Shown piece after piece: positions 1 to 7,137 of a DNA stretch of 12,749 bases. The stretch lies in the NCBI RefSeq assembly GCF_000003605.2, contig NW_003126393.1, positions 68,291 through 81,039 on the forward strand, read 5' to 3'. The notes below the pieces were generated by a model that was not told where the DNA came from, did no database searches, and saw nothing but the letters and a program-made list of their open reading frames with translations. Source of the stretch: Saccoglossus kowalevskii (taxonomy: Eukaryota; Hemichordata; Enteropneusta; Harrimaniidae). Both the position numbers and the translations under genes were made by a program. Position 1 is the first letter of the stretch. Every line of letters begins with the position of its first letter.

Positions 1-600
1 TTTTACTTAAAAATGACAAAAATATTCACCAAATTAGAAAATTGAAGATATCATCATGAAATGAACAAATTTGAGAGTGGTCCATATGTAGTATCTATAT
101 ATGTAATATCAAAGCAATTGGACTTGTCGTTTTTAACAAGAAGTTGAAAATATCACTTTTTACCAAAAATGACAAAAATATTTACCAAAAATTAGAGAAT
201 TAAAGATATCATTACAAAATGAACAAATCTGAGAGAGATACACATGTAGTACCTATATATGTAATATCAAAAGCAATTGGACTTGCGGTTTTAAACAAGA
301 AGTCGAAAATATCACTTTTTACCAAAAATGACAAAAATATTCACCAAAATTAGAGAATTGAAGATATCATTACAAAATGAACAAATCTGAGAGAGATACA
401 CGAGTAGTACCTATATATGTAATATCAAAGCAATTGGACTTGCGGTTTTTAACAAGAAGTCGAAAATATAACTTTTTACCAAAAATGACAAAAATATTCA
501 CCAAAATTAGAGAATTGAAGATATCATCATGAAATGAACAAATCTGAGAGAGGTCCACCCAAGGTACATATACACCAAGTATCAAAGCATTCAGGCTTGT
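1..600. repeat. ~157-bp tandem core repeat, about 3.8 copies
   Basis: The anchor word AAATGACAAAAATATT begins at 11, 168, 326 and 483, giving spacings of 157, 158 and 157 bp. Other shared words are GAAGATATCAT, TGAACAAAT(C/T)TGAGAG, GTAATATCAAA and CAATTGGACTTG. Copies 2 and 3 are closest to each other. Copy 4 diverges after ~550 (GGTCCACCCAAGGTACATATACACC) and runs into the unique 3' part of the element. The monomer size is that of the bivalve ~160-bp satellite/core-repeat class. No convincing coding signal; short open frames across it are incidental. Confidence 0.9.
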
Positions 601-602
601 AG

Positions 603-663
603 TAAAGTAAAGTAAAACATTGTCAAAGTAAAACATTGACACGGACGACAGACACCGACGGAC
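603..663. repeat. Simple repeats: (AGTAA)n, AAAGTAAAACATTG duplication, degenerate ACGG microsatellite
   Basis: AGTAAAGTAAAGTAAAACATTG is followed at once by a second AAAGTAAAACATTG copy, then by ACGGACGACAGACACCGACGG (639-660). The last piece reads as a decayed ACGG tetranucleotide run. In pearl-type elements an ACGG-like microsatellite follows the core repeats, which supports the identification of the whole 1-713 block. Confidence 0.6.
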
Positions 664-679
664 AATCACTCATATGATA

Positions 680-710
680 AGCTCCGCTCGACAAAGTCGA
701 CAGCGGAGCT
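680..710. other. Terminal hairpin of the pearl-like element
   Basis: AGCTCCGCT (680-688) is the perfect reverse complement of AGCGGAGCT (702-710). Inside it CGAC (689-692) pairs with GTCG (696-699) around an AAA loop, leaving AC bulged. It is GC-rich in an AT-rich setting, so it stands out. A palindrome just before a CTAA-type end is expected of Helitron-like 3' termini. Confidence 0.7.
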
Positions 711-717
711 AAAAAGC

Positions 718-1182
718 AAGACGGCCGCAAGTCAGTCATCTTTGATCTGATTGTTGTTCTGAAATGTATTAACCAAATTTGAACAAAAACTGACAAAGCA
801 TGCATAAGATACTACATTTTCAAAAAACAAATGGCTGCCAGTCAGGCATCTTTGGTTGAATCAGTAAACCACTGGGTATGCATATGTCCCAGATAAAGTA
901 TGAGGCACATGCAAAGAATAAACAGATTTGGTTCACAGGGTTCTGAAATATGACTCCAGATGGACGAACGAAGATCGAATTATAAGTCCCTATTTCGAAC
1001 TTACATACATTAGTAAATGTACATGAATGAAGAAAGAAATGAATATAGATCACACACACATTGTCCTTGAGGTTTATTGGATCATGTAGCATGCAGTTAC
1101 CAGCATAGATACATTTGTGCATTTATACCTACATGTAAATCATAAATAAAATGCCCAGATAGGCATCTTGAGTTTGATCTCC
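718..1182. repeat. Diverged interspersed repeat words (GTCAGGCATCTTT family)
   Basis: Three loosely related words occur: GGCCGCAAGTCAGTCATCTTT near 724, GGCTGCCAGTCAGGCATCTTT near 834, and CCCAGATAGGCATCTT near 1153. Each is followed by a TTGA-type word. They look like scattered remnants of one repeat rather than a clean tandem array. The ~300-nt minus-strand open frame across 820-1122 resembles nothing I recognise and I do not treat it as a gene. Confidence 0.3.
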
Positions 1183-1659
1183 TAGGACCCACAAAGAGAT
1201 GGTGACCATTAAAAAAATTCTTGATTTTCACTGACTCAGGGTTTTGCCCAGGCTGACAAGAGTGTTAACTAATTAACGTAGCAAATGTTTGTTTTGAGGT
1301 ATAGAGTTATACACCCAAACCACAAAGGCACTTGATTTAATGCCAGCAACATCAAACTGTGTGTATAAGGCTATTTCTCCTAAGTCCAGGTCAAACTTTC
1401 TTCAACTTCAAGAACAAAGTACTAGAAGGAATAATGAATAATGCCAACCATCCTTCCAATGACCATAGAGACTCAAGGAATAAACAAAATGTAGAGTTGT
1501 GGTGTATTACAAAAACATTTATAGACAAGGCGTAAAACAAATGCTAGTAGTAGTGACGATTTAATTTGTGTCTGTCTAGACAAGGACATTTTTAATCTTA
1601 ATGAGAATATCTTTTTGTGCACTTTTTTTTTATAAGCCCTCAAGCCTCCTGTATTTTCA
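1183..1659. other. Unassigned non-coding stretch
   Basis: AT-rich DNA with no convincing reading frame, RNA gene or repeat. A short homopolymer (T9, ~1624-1632) lies just before the LINE endonuclease remnant. It is presumed intronic if the minus-strand gene continues leftwards. Confidence 0.4.
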
Positions 1660-1935
1660 ACTGGAAGGACTCAGAAAAAGACATCAGTAACTCGAAATGA
1701 GGATCAGTGATACTGACAGGTGACTTCAATGGACGAACAAAAAATGAAAAAGATGTGGCTATTTTTGACAACAATCTTCCACTGATACCCAATTAAGAGT
1801 AAGAGCTTCACAATATTTAGCAATTAAAAACCAAGATGGAATTGCTGGATCTTTGTATTAGCACTGATATGATTATTCTAAATGGTGACCTAAGGCCTAA
1901 TTTTATGGATGACATCTTCTGGAGACCCCAAAACT
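1660..1935 (+). pseudogene. LINE endonuclease (APE/EEP-type) domain remnant
   Basis: With frame corrections the + strand reads KDISNSK-stop-GSVILTGDFNGRT (GDFN codons at ~1719-1730), then after stops and a frameshift ELLDLCISTDMIILNGD (1839-1889) and FMDDIFWRP. The GDFN motif and the 'LLDLC...ILNGD' segment are hallmarks of the apurinic-type endonuclease that nicks target DNA for non-LTR retrotransposons. The domain is a short central piece, with in-frame stops and at least one frameshift, so it is inactive. It is probably the upstream part of the + strand LINE whose reverse transcriptase begins near 2823, with the intervening ORF lost or interrupted. It could instead be a separate 5' fragment. 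Confidence 0.7.
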
Positions 1936-2020
1936 AATGCGAGAAGGCGAAAAAAACTACGGAGCTGGTATTACGAATTGAACCACAGAACACAGTGTAT
2001 CAAAAAAACAACAAGAAGTC

Positions 2021-2026
2021 TTTATT
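2021..2026 (-). promoter_or_regulatory. Possible poly(A) signal for the 2181-2501 pseudogene
   Basis: TTTATT on the + strand reads AATAAA on the minus strand, ~155 nt past the final stop of the broken frame. It is followed by a TGTT/T-rich stretch (2010-2000) like a downstream GU/U-rich element. No genomic poly(A) tract is visible that would prove a retrocopy. In AT-rich DNA AATAAA also occurs by chance. Confidence 0.3.
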
Positions 2027-2180
2027 TGTAGGAGGCACATGTTGATTTACTGTCACAGGTATAACCATTTCAGACAAGCTCTAGTACATGTAGTCATGAT
2101 GAAGTACTTTCAGTCAGCATGAACACCATTTTCAGTACAAGTCAAGGCGGAATATACATATCACTACTTTATGACAATAA

Positions 2181-2501
2181 CTAACAAAACATTGCAATAA
2201 TACAGAAATGTCCTTGCTTGCTCCTCTCTACACAGCTGGACTTTTTAGGCCACCATACCACTCCACTCCTCTCCCATTTCTCTCATCGTTGCAGAAGAAA
2301 TGCGGGACAGCCACTCTGGACAATACGTATGTCCTTAAAGTTGTCTGGGCGAAACTTGTTTGTTGCTACTAATCTCTCGTATAGCTGTGTTAATGTCACA
2401 TCTCCCTGGCCCAAGTGAATTGGGTACCAGTCTACAACAGTCTACCCTCCGTTTTTCCTCTGAACTTTTATGCTCAGGTATTTCGGTGGTGTGGTCGCCA
2501 T
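2181..2501 (-). pseudogene. Coding-like 106-codon frame with two internal stops, unknown family
   Basis: On the minus strand ATG at 2501-2499 sits in a favourable context (CCAACATGGCG). It opens a frame reading MATTPPKYLSIKVQRKNGG, TAG (2444-2442, codon 20), TVVDWYPIHLGQGDVTLTQL..., NFKDIRIVQSGCPAFLLQR, TGA (2285-2283, codon 73), EKWERSGVVW..., then TAG at 2183-2181. The composition and continuity across both stops look like real protein. Both stops are one C-to-T change from sense codons (CAG or CGG to TAG, CGA to TGA), as expected of decay in a methylated genome. I do not recognise the family. An AATAAA lies ~155 nt downstream (2026-2021) and no intron is evident, so a processed copy or a small dead single-exon gene is possible. 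The overlapping + strand frames (2218-2726) look like shadows. Confidence 0.4.
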
Positions 2502-2822
2502 GTTGGAATTCCCGGCAACGCAATACACATGTGCAGAAGATCATTTACCACAAAATTGGCACGTTTTCAAGTAGTCCAAAACGAGTTTTACGACGAGCCG
2601 GCGCTTTGCGACAATATGAGTCGGCAAGTTCCAGACAGAAAACCGATCTGTGGAGACTCGTCGTTGGAGATTTTCTTTTTTTTTGATAACAGGCGAAAAC
2701 TAATGTTCAATATTCAATACTACTGATTTTGCTGCTTCCCGGCAGGCTGTTTGATGAAGTAACATTCACCATTGAAGCAGCTGGTAATAGCCAAAAAAGA
2801 CGTATATTTAGAAAGAAAAAAA

Positions 2823-2875
2823 AAATTTAAAAGTAAGCCAAAGTAAAAAAAATAAATTTAAAAGTAAGCCAAAGT
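2823..2875. repeat. 22-bp direct duplication separated by A-rich spacer
   Basis: The word AAATTTAAAAGTAAGCCAAA plus GT occurs at 2823-2844 and again at 2854-2875, separated by AAAAAAAAT. The second copy is in frame with LINE coding sequence (NLKVSQSG, an equivalent of the conserved 'Q(F/S)GF' block of the reverse transcriptase). The first is therefore likely a local duplication within the LINE. Confidence 0.75.
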
Positions 2876-3378
2876 GGTAGTCCGATGAACTTCAGCAGAG
2901 CTGACCATATCTTTGTTTTCTAAGAACTTTTAACAAAACATTTAAATGTTTCATAGATTTTAAAAAGACCTTTGAATACATTTAGCATTTTAGCCTTTTC
3001 TATAAACATCAGAAATACAAAATTTCTGGAGAATTCTAATTCAATCAAATTCTAATAATCAATCCTAATTCAGTTAGCTGTGTTAAGCTAAAACATAGAT
3101 TAACTAACTCCTTTGCTGTGAAAAAGGGCATCAGACAGGGAGATGGCTTAAGTCCTCTACTCTTCAATTTATTTGTTAATGACATCACACGTCATATTGA
3201 ATCCTCCAATAATGACTCCCAAACTCCTTTACATAATAATGTTTCCTATCTGATGTATGCAGATGACCTGGTACTAATTTCACAATCTAAATTAAGCCTA
3301 CAGAATGCCATGAACAGTGTGGAAACATACTGCACAAGTGGAATTAAAAAATCAACCCAGCAAAATAAAAAATTATGA
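2854..3378 (+). pseudogene. LINE reverse transcriptase, palm domain (motifs A-C), broken
   Basis: The fragment starts with NLKVSQSG and NFSRADHIFV (2884-2913), the block before motif A. After a frame change, motif A reads CFIDFKKTFEYI (2947-2982, aspartate codon 2956-2958), where the family has F-x-D-x3-A-F-D. Two in-frame stops follow (2983-2985 and 3037-3039), then VSCVKLKHRLTNSF and the motif B region KKGIRQGDGLSPLLFNLF. Motif C is LMYADDLVLIS, with the catalytic YADD at ~3256-3267. The frame then runs to a stop at 3376. Motif B to C is intact for 86 codons, but the stops upstream and a frameshift downstream make it non-functional. It would have copied LINE RNA into DNA at the nicked target. 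Confidence 0.85.
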
Positions 3379-3960
3379 TATTCAACAAATCTGGCAGCGT
3401 CCTCAATAAACTCAAATTCACAATCTCTGACCAGCAATTAGAAAATGTACCCTCCTATACTTACCTAGGAATCAGATTACCAAATTCAATCTAACTGGGA
3501 AACTCCACAGAGCCCAAAAGAACCTAGTTAATAGAGCTCTGAGAATTTCAAAATAAAACAAACTTTGTATTCCAACACTGCATTCCATTAAAAGTACATA
3601 TAAAAATGTTTGATGCTGTGGTAAGACCAATACTGCTCTATTGCAGTGAAATATGGTCAACTGATTATAACAACCATGCAAAAGATTTCTTTAGTTTGAC
3701 AACACCTATGGAAAAATTGCATGTAAAATTCTGTAAATCTCTTTTAAGAGTAAACAGCAAAGCTACCAATCTTGCTTGTCTAGTAGAGCCAGGAAGAAAT
3801 CCAATATTGGTGTAAAATAGAACAAAGAACAACACACTTTTTTTAGAAGCCTATAGACTCGGCATTCATTTAGATAATTTAAACAAATATAATTGGACAT
3901 CATTTAAACATGAGTCACATTTGAGAAGAAACCCATAATAAGGATGAAAAGCTACCTAAA
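3334..3960 (+). pseudogene. LINE RT thumb and connection region, broken
   Basis: In a second frame the thumb reads KINPAK-stop-KIMIFNKSG, KLKFTISDQQLENV and PSYTYLGIRLP (3351-3479). After further frameshifts come KFNLTGKLHRAQKNLVNRAL and then an open stretch from 3606: MFDAVVRPILLYCSEIW, MEKLHVKFCKSLLRV and NLACLVEPGRNPILV, with a stop at 3813-3815. Past that stop, LFLEAYRLGIHLDNL continues the match. 'YLGI', 'RPILxYxSEIW' and 'EKLHxxFCK' are typical of this LINE group after the YADD motif. At least two stops and two frameshifts break it. Confidence 0.75.
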
Positions 3961-4074
3961 TCAGTCTCTAAAAAGCTTGCAGCCATCTTTCAAACATATT
4001 GTTTAGATTCAATGTATGATGATAATAAGGGAACAAAACAACAGAATAAACTCCGCACATGCAGACATTTAAAA

Positions 4075-4290
4075 ACAAAATTCACTCTTGAAAATATTTA
4101 GAAACTGAGCAAAATCCCATCCACAGGTCATCCATGACCAAACTAAGAATAAGTGCCGTGTTAGAAATAGAAACTGGAAGACATAAAAACATTGACATTT
4201 CAAAAAGAAAATGTCAGTTTTGTCAATTAAAAGAAATAGAAAATGTGAGCACTTCCTTCTTAAATGACCTTCTCAAAAATACCTCCCAAA
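4075..4290 (+). pseudogene. LINE ORF2 C-terminal cysteine motif, broken
   Basis: The frames around 4140-4250 read KLRISAVLEIETGRHKNID (frame-corrected) and KRKCQFCQLKEIENV. This is the C-terminal block in which LINEs of this type carry a C-x2-C...H-x-C knuckle after an 'ISA...IETGR' helix. Only the C-x2-C half (KCQFC, ~4208-4222) is visible; the distal His/Cys part is lost in frameshifts. The same block appears in the minus-strand LINE as ICKLCNKNDIEDE. Confidence 0.65.
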
Positions 4291-4585
4291 CTTCCTGACT
4301 AAGAAAAAATAGTTGCAATACTAAACAATGGCAGTATAATTTGGTTTCTCAAATTGCTAAGTACATCCATAATTGCTTTAAAATTCGAGAGAACAATTTG
4401 AAGAGTACTACCAGCTGCCTCAAAATAAATAAAAACATTCACTTTAATTTATTATATTCTATTAATAACTTTTATAACTTTTAATTTCATTTTTTTTTTC
4501 ATTGCTATATCTTTATTGTATTTTATAATCAAAGTCCCATAGAGGATATGATAACAATAAAGATAATCATTATATCCTGTGATGT

Positions 4586-4756
4586 ATAGCCCTTAAAAGG
4601 TGTTGGTCTTTGTTGTGACATTACTACAAGCCAAAGAGCAACAAAACACTCAAGGGGTTGTAAAAGTTTTATTATTTTAAAACTGTCTTGACCAGATTTC
4701 AACAGACTTTTAGGCCACTTTTCTGTATATACTATACTACATTGCCGTAATAGCTA
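4586..4756. other. Spacer between LINE and MITE-like element
   Basis: AT-rich DNA after the LINE tail. I see no reading frame or repeat here apart from a short TATATACTATACTAC stretch near 4727. Confidence 0.4.
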
Positions 4757-5288
4757 GGTCAAATTCGTCCACCTCACTCATGACTGCACTGGACAAATTC
4801 TCAGAAGTTTTCTGGAAGATTCACAGTCAATTCGTCCCACAAGTTGACTTGTCCTAATATGCACTTTCATCCCATTGCCTTTGGTTAGCCTTAAAATCTT
4901 GTGTAGGGTGACTTCCTTTATATATCGGTAACAAGACAATCATCTTAGATGCATATAAAATACAACCGAAAAGCGCAACATGTCTTACAACAATATTTAC
5001 TGTGTTTCTCGATATTCAGAAATAAACAACAATTACCATTTTTTGGAACATTAATTAATTGCACTATAATATTAAAATATGAATAACCTGATTTGACAAT
5101 TGACCGATTAACGTATTGTATTGTGGTGCTACAGTTTGTCATTTGGATTTTGTTGCACGTATTGGTAGAGTTAAGATCAGGTTAACCTAAGTAATCGGAC
5201 GAAACGACTTTGGGACGAATCGACTCCGGAACGAGTCGACTTGTGGACGAATCGACTTGGGATGAATGGGATTTAGGACGAATCGACC
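4757..5288. mobile_element. MITE-like inverted-repeat element with 16-bp subterminal repeats
   Basis: The left edge GGTCAAATTCGTCC (4757-4770) and right edge GGACGAATCGACC (5276-5288) are near-perfect reverse complements, and related words point inwards from both. On the left these include AGTCAATTCGTCCCACAAG and TTGACTTGTCC near 4827-4855; on the right there is a 16-bp tandem array. The ~530-bp interior has no credible coding frame. This fits a small non-autonomous DNA element with multimeric ends. No target-site duplication is obvious, so the boundaries are approximate and the superfamily is unknown. It lies in the proposed intron 1, ~113 bp from the splice donor. Confidence 0.5.
5197..5288. 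repeat. 16-bp tandem subterminal repeats, ~6 copies
   Basis: The units are GGACGAAACGACTTTG (5197), GGACGAATCGACTCCG (5213), GAACGAGTCGACTTGT (5229), GGACGAATCGACTTGG (5245), GATGAATGGGATTTA (5261, one base short) and GGACGAATCGACC (5276, partial). Arrays like this near the ends of DNA transposons commonly serve as transposase binding sites; that role is inferred. Confidence 0.85.
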
Positions 5289-5395
5289 GTCCACTCTCTG
5301 GAGTTCCGATTCCAAACTAATTTACCAGGCTAATTTACGTAGGCGCATCACAAACCCAATCCTAACTCTATTATCAAAGAACGTACAATAACGTG

Positions 5396-5401
5396 TCTTA
5401 C
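5396..5401 (-). other. 5' splice donor of ACAD9-like exon 1
   Basis: Minus-strand sequence reads AACACG|GTAAGA, with the intron G at 5401. It fits the metazoan donor consensus well and falls exactly where similarity to the acyl-CoA dehydrogenase leader stops (after GKFNT), leaving phase 0. Reading through instead gives VRHVIVRSLIIELGLGL-stop, which resembles nothing in the family. Confidence 0.6.
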
Positions 5402-5611
5402 CGTGTTGAATTTACCCACAAACAGATCTTTGGCAAAACCACATGTTCTTATAGTGGTGTTAAATGCACGATATTGTTGGTGATATACAATGCACGGGGA
5501 AAGGACTTGATTACAACTAACGCAGGACGTGTGAGATAGCGTTAATGTACACATTGGTTTCTTCAAGTCTCTGACAATCGGTGTAAACCGAGAAATATTT
5601 CTAGAAAACAT
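5402..5611 (-). CDS. ACAD9: Exon 1 of a mitochondrial acyl-CoA dehydrogenase, ACAD9-like (partial gene)
   Basis: The first 70 codons are visible, from ATG at 5611-5609 to a phase-0 donor at 5402/5401. The N-terminus MFSRNISRFTPIVRDLKKPM is Arg/Lys-rich with no acidic residue before Asp15, as in a mitochondrial targeting peptide. The exon ends TIRTCGFAKDLFVGKFNT, which matches the 'FAKELFLGK' segment preceding the 'VFPFPEV' start of the mature domain in ACAD9. VLCAD has a more distant version. ACAD9 is an FAD-dependent dehydrogenase of the mitochondrial inner membrane, also needed to assemble respiratory complex I. The full protein would be ~620 residues; the catalytic domain is not in this window. 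Intron 1 would extend left past base 1. A 3.6-kb transposon starts 76 bp upstream of the ATG. The assignment rests on a short leader, so paralogue identity is tentative. Confidence 0.55.
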
Positions 5612-5686
5612 GATAACTGTAATTTGTATGACGAGATGTAGATGGTGACCAACGACCCGGGCGATATATCAAATGCCTGCCGAGTG
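5612..5686 (-). promoter_or_regulatory. Residual 5' flank of exon 1, cut by transposon insertion
   Basis: Only 75 bp of apparently original upstream DNA remain between the ATG and the transposon end. It includes a CCCGGGTCGTTGGTCACC stretch, GC-rich for this window, and the target-site copy TGCCGAGTG at its far edge. The pre-insertion upstream sequence should resume at 9330. Whether transcription now starts inside the transposon or beyond it cannot be told from sequence. Confidence 0.35.
5678..5686. other. Target-site duplication, left copy
   Basis: TGCCGAGTG lies directly outside the left terminal repeat and is identical to 9321-9329. If the first TIR base is taken as C instead of A the repeat is 10 bp (TGCCGAGTGA), so 9 versus 10 bp is ambiguous. 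Confidence 0.8.
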
Positions 5687-5707
5687 ACGAGTGTGAAGAC
5701 AGCGTTC
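5687..5707 (+). repeat. Left terminal inverted repeat (21 bp)
   Basis: Begins ACGAGTGTGAAG and ends CAGCGTTC. It matches the reverse complement of 9300-9320 at every base. Confidence 0.9.
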
Positions 5708-5763
5708 GGTTCGATTCGCGTTCGGTTCGCGTTCAATTCGCGTCCGATTCACGTACGATTGAA
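5704..5763 (+). repeat. Left subterminal 11-bp repeat array
   Basis: The units are GTTCGGTTCGATTCGC (16 bp, 5704), GTTCGGTTCGC (5720), GTTCAATTCGC (5731), GTCCGATTCAC (5742) and GTACGATTGAA (5753). The consensus GTTCGATTCGC is shared with the right end. Such clusters often bind transposase; that function is inferred. Confidence 0.85.
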
Positions 5764-6479
5764 ACGTGGCCCTGAAATACCTATAATTCACTCAAATGTT
5801 GATATATAGCAATTTCAGCTAATTTAACAATATTTTTGAGCGGGAAATAGAGATCAATTTAGTATTTTCTGTGGAAATCAAGGTTATAAATACTTTAATA
5901 GTGTCAGTTTCTTGACGCGTCTGCGAATGCGCGGAAAGTCAAAGAGCAATGATTATATAAATAAAAGCACTATTAGGGACAACGCCGAAAGTTCAATGTA
6001 GATTAAAAAACTTAATTTCTTTAGTTCCCCCCACCCACTGAAACTTAATTGATAAATATTGATCATGGCGTCAGACTACATTCACCATTACATACAATAT
6101 GATAATCGGACAGTAGTATGGCAGAGTAGTTGGTTCGAGGTCCATTCCCGGACCAAACCATTTTCTCGTCTTGATACCAATTTCATTAACTCATAACAAC
6201 CTACTGAAGGAGGTTAAAGGTTACAACAACAACACAAATTACAGATAAAAATTAATCAAATTACAATGGCTAATAGTTTAAAAGACAACCAAAAACAGAC
6301 TAAATTGAAGTTAGTAACGGAAATATATAATAAAATAAAATGAAACACCAACAAAAAACTATAAACTTAATATAAAAACAAGAACCCAATGAACACATAA
6401 CACATAACAGGTATACAAAAGTCAATAACTAAGTAGGTGCTGCTGTCTAATAACAAAGCTGTATTTAAAATATTGTGCC
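5764..6479. other. Non-coding left interior of the transposon and 3' flank of the minus LINE
   Basis: No credible gene. It contains a TATATAAATAAAAG box-like word at 5955-5968 and a CG-rich patch GACGCGTCTGCGAATGCGCGG (~5914-5934). Near 6119 TGGCAGAGTAGTTGG resembles a tRNA A box and is followed at once by GGTTCGAGGTCC, B-box-like, and the small hairpin GGTCC-ATTCCC-GGACC (6139-6154). The A/B spacing is far too short for a tRNA, so at most this is a deleted SINE fragment. The LINE 3' untranslated region probably covers ~6200-6480. Confidence 0.35.
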
Positions 6480-6499
6480 AGAGGAATTGTTAAGTAATT

Positions 6500-6960
6500 A
6501 TTTGACATTATATTTAATGAATTTATTTTCAGGTGTAAGATTTGTAAAGTCAGGAATAATCCTTTCAGCTTCATTGTATAAAATGACCCTCTCTGTACCA
6601 TATACTGGGCATATTATGAGGAAGTTCATCTTCAATATCATTTTTATTACACAATTTGCAGATTCTGTCGCTACTTTTGATTCAGTTGTGTCTTGCTTTT
6701 TCAATTTCTAAACTGTGATTGCTCAGTCTGAATTTAGTTAGGGTACTTTTCAGTTCTATACTTTTTTAGCTTAATTAAGTAGTTTTCCAAAATGAAGTTT
6801 GTTTTAATTTTTTTGTAAGTCCTCAGTTTGTTTTTTGTATTAGTGTTTTGTCTGTTATCATCATTAATTGAGTTAATCCAATGCTTTATAAATACATTTT
6901 TTATTTTATCATATATCCGTGACATTTGTGACAAATTTAGCTCATTATTGTCACTTTCTG
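6500..6960 (-). pseudogene. LINE ORF2 C-terminal region with C-x2-C knuckle
   Basis: The minus-strand frames read SQMSRIYDKIKNVFIKHWIN, KNKLRTYKKIKTNFILENYL and IKLKKYRTEKYPN-stop (to 6734). After frame changes come NHSLEIEKARHN-stop-IKSSDRICKLCNKNDIEDEL and HNMPSIWYREGHF. 'KLRTYxxFKTxF', 'xHxLxIExxRH' and the C-x2-C at ~6649-6660 form the usual C-terminal block. The distal His/Cys half of the knuckle is not clear. Confidence 0.7.
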
Positions 6961-7137
6961 ATAGTGTTGTATTTGTAGATTTCAGTACTGAGTTAAGTTC
7001 TTGTTAAGTAGGAAGGCTTCCTTAATAATGGGGTTTTGAGTTGTGTTTAGGTGGTTTGTAGATTTTATTAACTGCTTTTTAATAAATGAATCGATAGGAT
7101 ATCTACCCAACCACGGTTGTAACCGTGACCCAACTCA

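Larger units (their letters stand above)
1..713. mobile_element. pearl/CvA-like Helitron-type non-autonomous element (3' part; left end outside window)
   Basis: Three parts occur in order: tandem ~157-bp core repeats (1-~600), a short degenerate ACGG-type microsatellite (639-663), and a 3' segment with a strong palindrome at 680-710 followed by CTAAAAA. This order is the layout reported for 'pearl' elements of bivalves (CvA of Crassostrea virginica), later grouped with Helitron/Helentron-type non-autonomous elements. The match is architectural and made from memory of the family, not by alignment. Such elements encode no protein and would move using replicative Helitron proteins encoded elsewhere. 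The left terminus lies outside the window, so copy number and 5' end are unknown. The exact 3' end is uncertain; the CTAA just after the hairpin would fit a Helitron-like CTRR end. It lies in the presumed intron 1 of the minus-strand acyl-CoA dehydrogenase gene. Confidence 0.55.
2823..4585 (+). mobile_element. Decayed + strand LINE (non-LTR retrotransposon), RT to 3' end
   Basis: Coding remnants of reverse transcriptase, thumb/connection and a C-terminal cysteine motif follow one another in the order expected of a LINE ORF2. They end in an A/T-rich 3' region containing ACAATAAAGATAAT (~4553-4566), a typical LINE 3' tail. The RT is broken by stops and frameshifts. It is related to, but clearly diverged from, the minus-strand LINE at 6480-8760: both share YADD, 'RPILxY' and the C-x2-C block. 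The organisation is that of APE-type LINEs (jockey/CR1-like in the broad sense); I cannot assign a clade. It lies antisense within the presumed intron 1 of the acyl-CoA dehydrogenase gene. The endonuclease fragment at 1660-1935 may belong to the same insertion. Confidence 0.8.

Noticed and set aside
370-805. Minus-strand open frames over the core repeats and hairpin
   Set aside because: They run through tandem-repeat and palindromic sequence and do not recur in each repeat copy as a conserved protein would.
820-1122. 100-codon minus-strand open frame
   Set aside because: No recognisable motif, lies over interspersed repeat words, and AT-rich DNA yields such frames by chance.
2218-2726. Three overlapping + strand frames
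   Set aside because: They are antisense to or beside the more protein-like minus-strand frame and show no family signature.
5348-5401. Continuation of the ACAD9-like frame past GKFNT to the stop at 5348
   Set aside because: The added residues lack family similarity and a strong donor sits exactly at the point where similarity ends.
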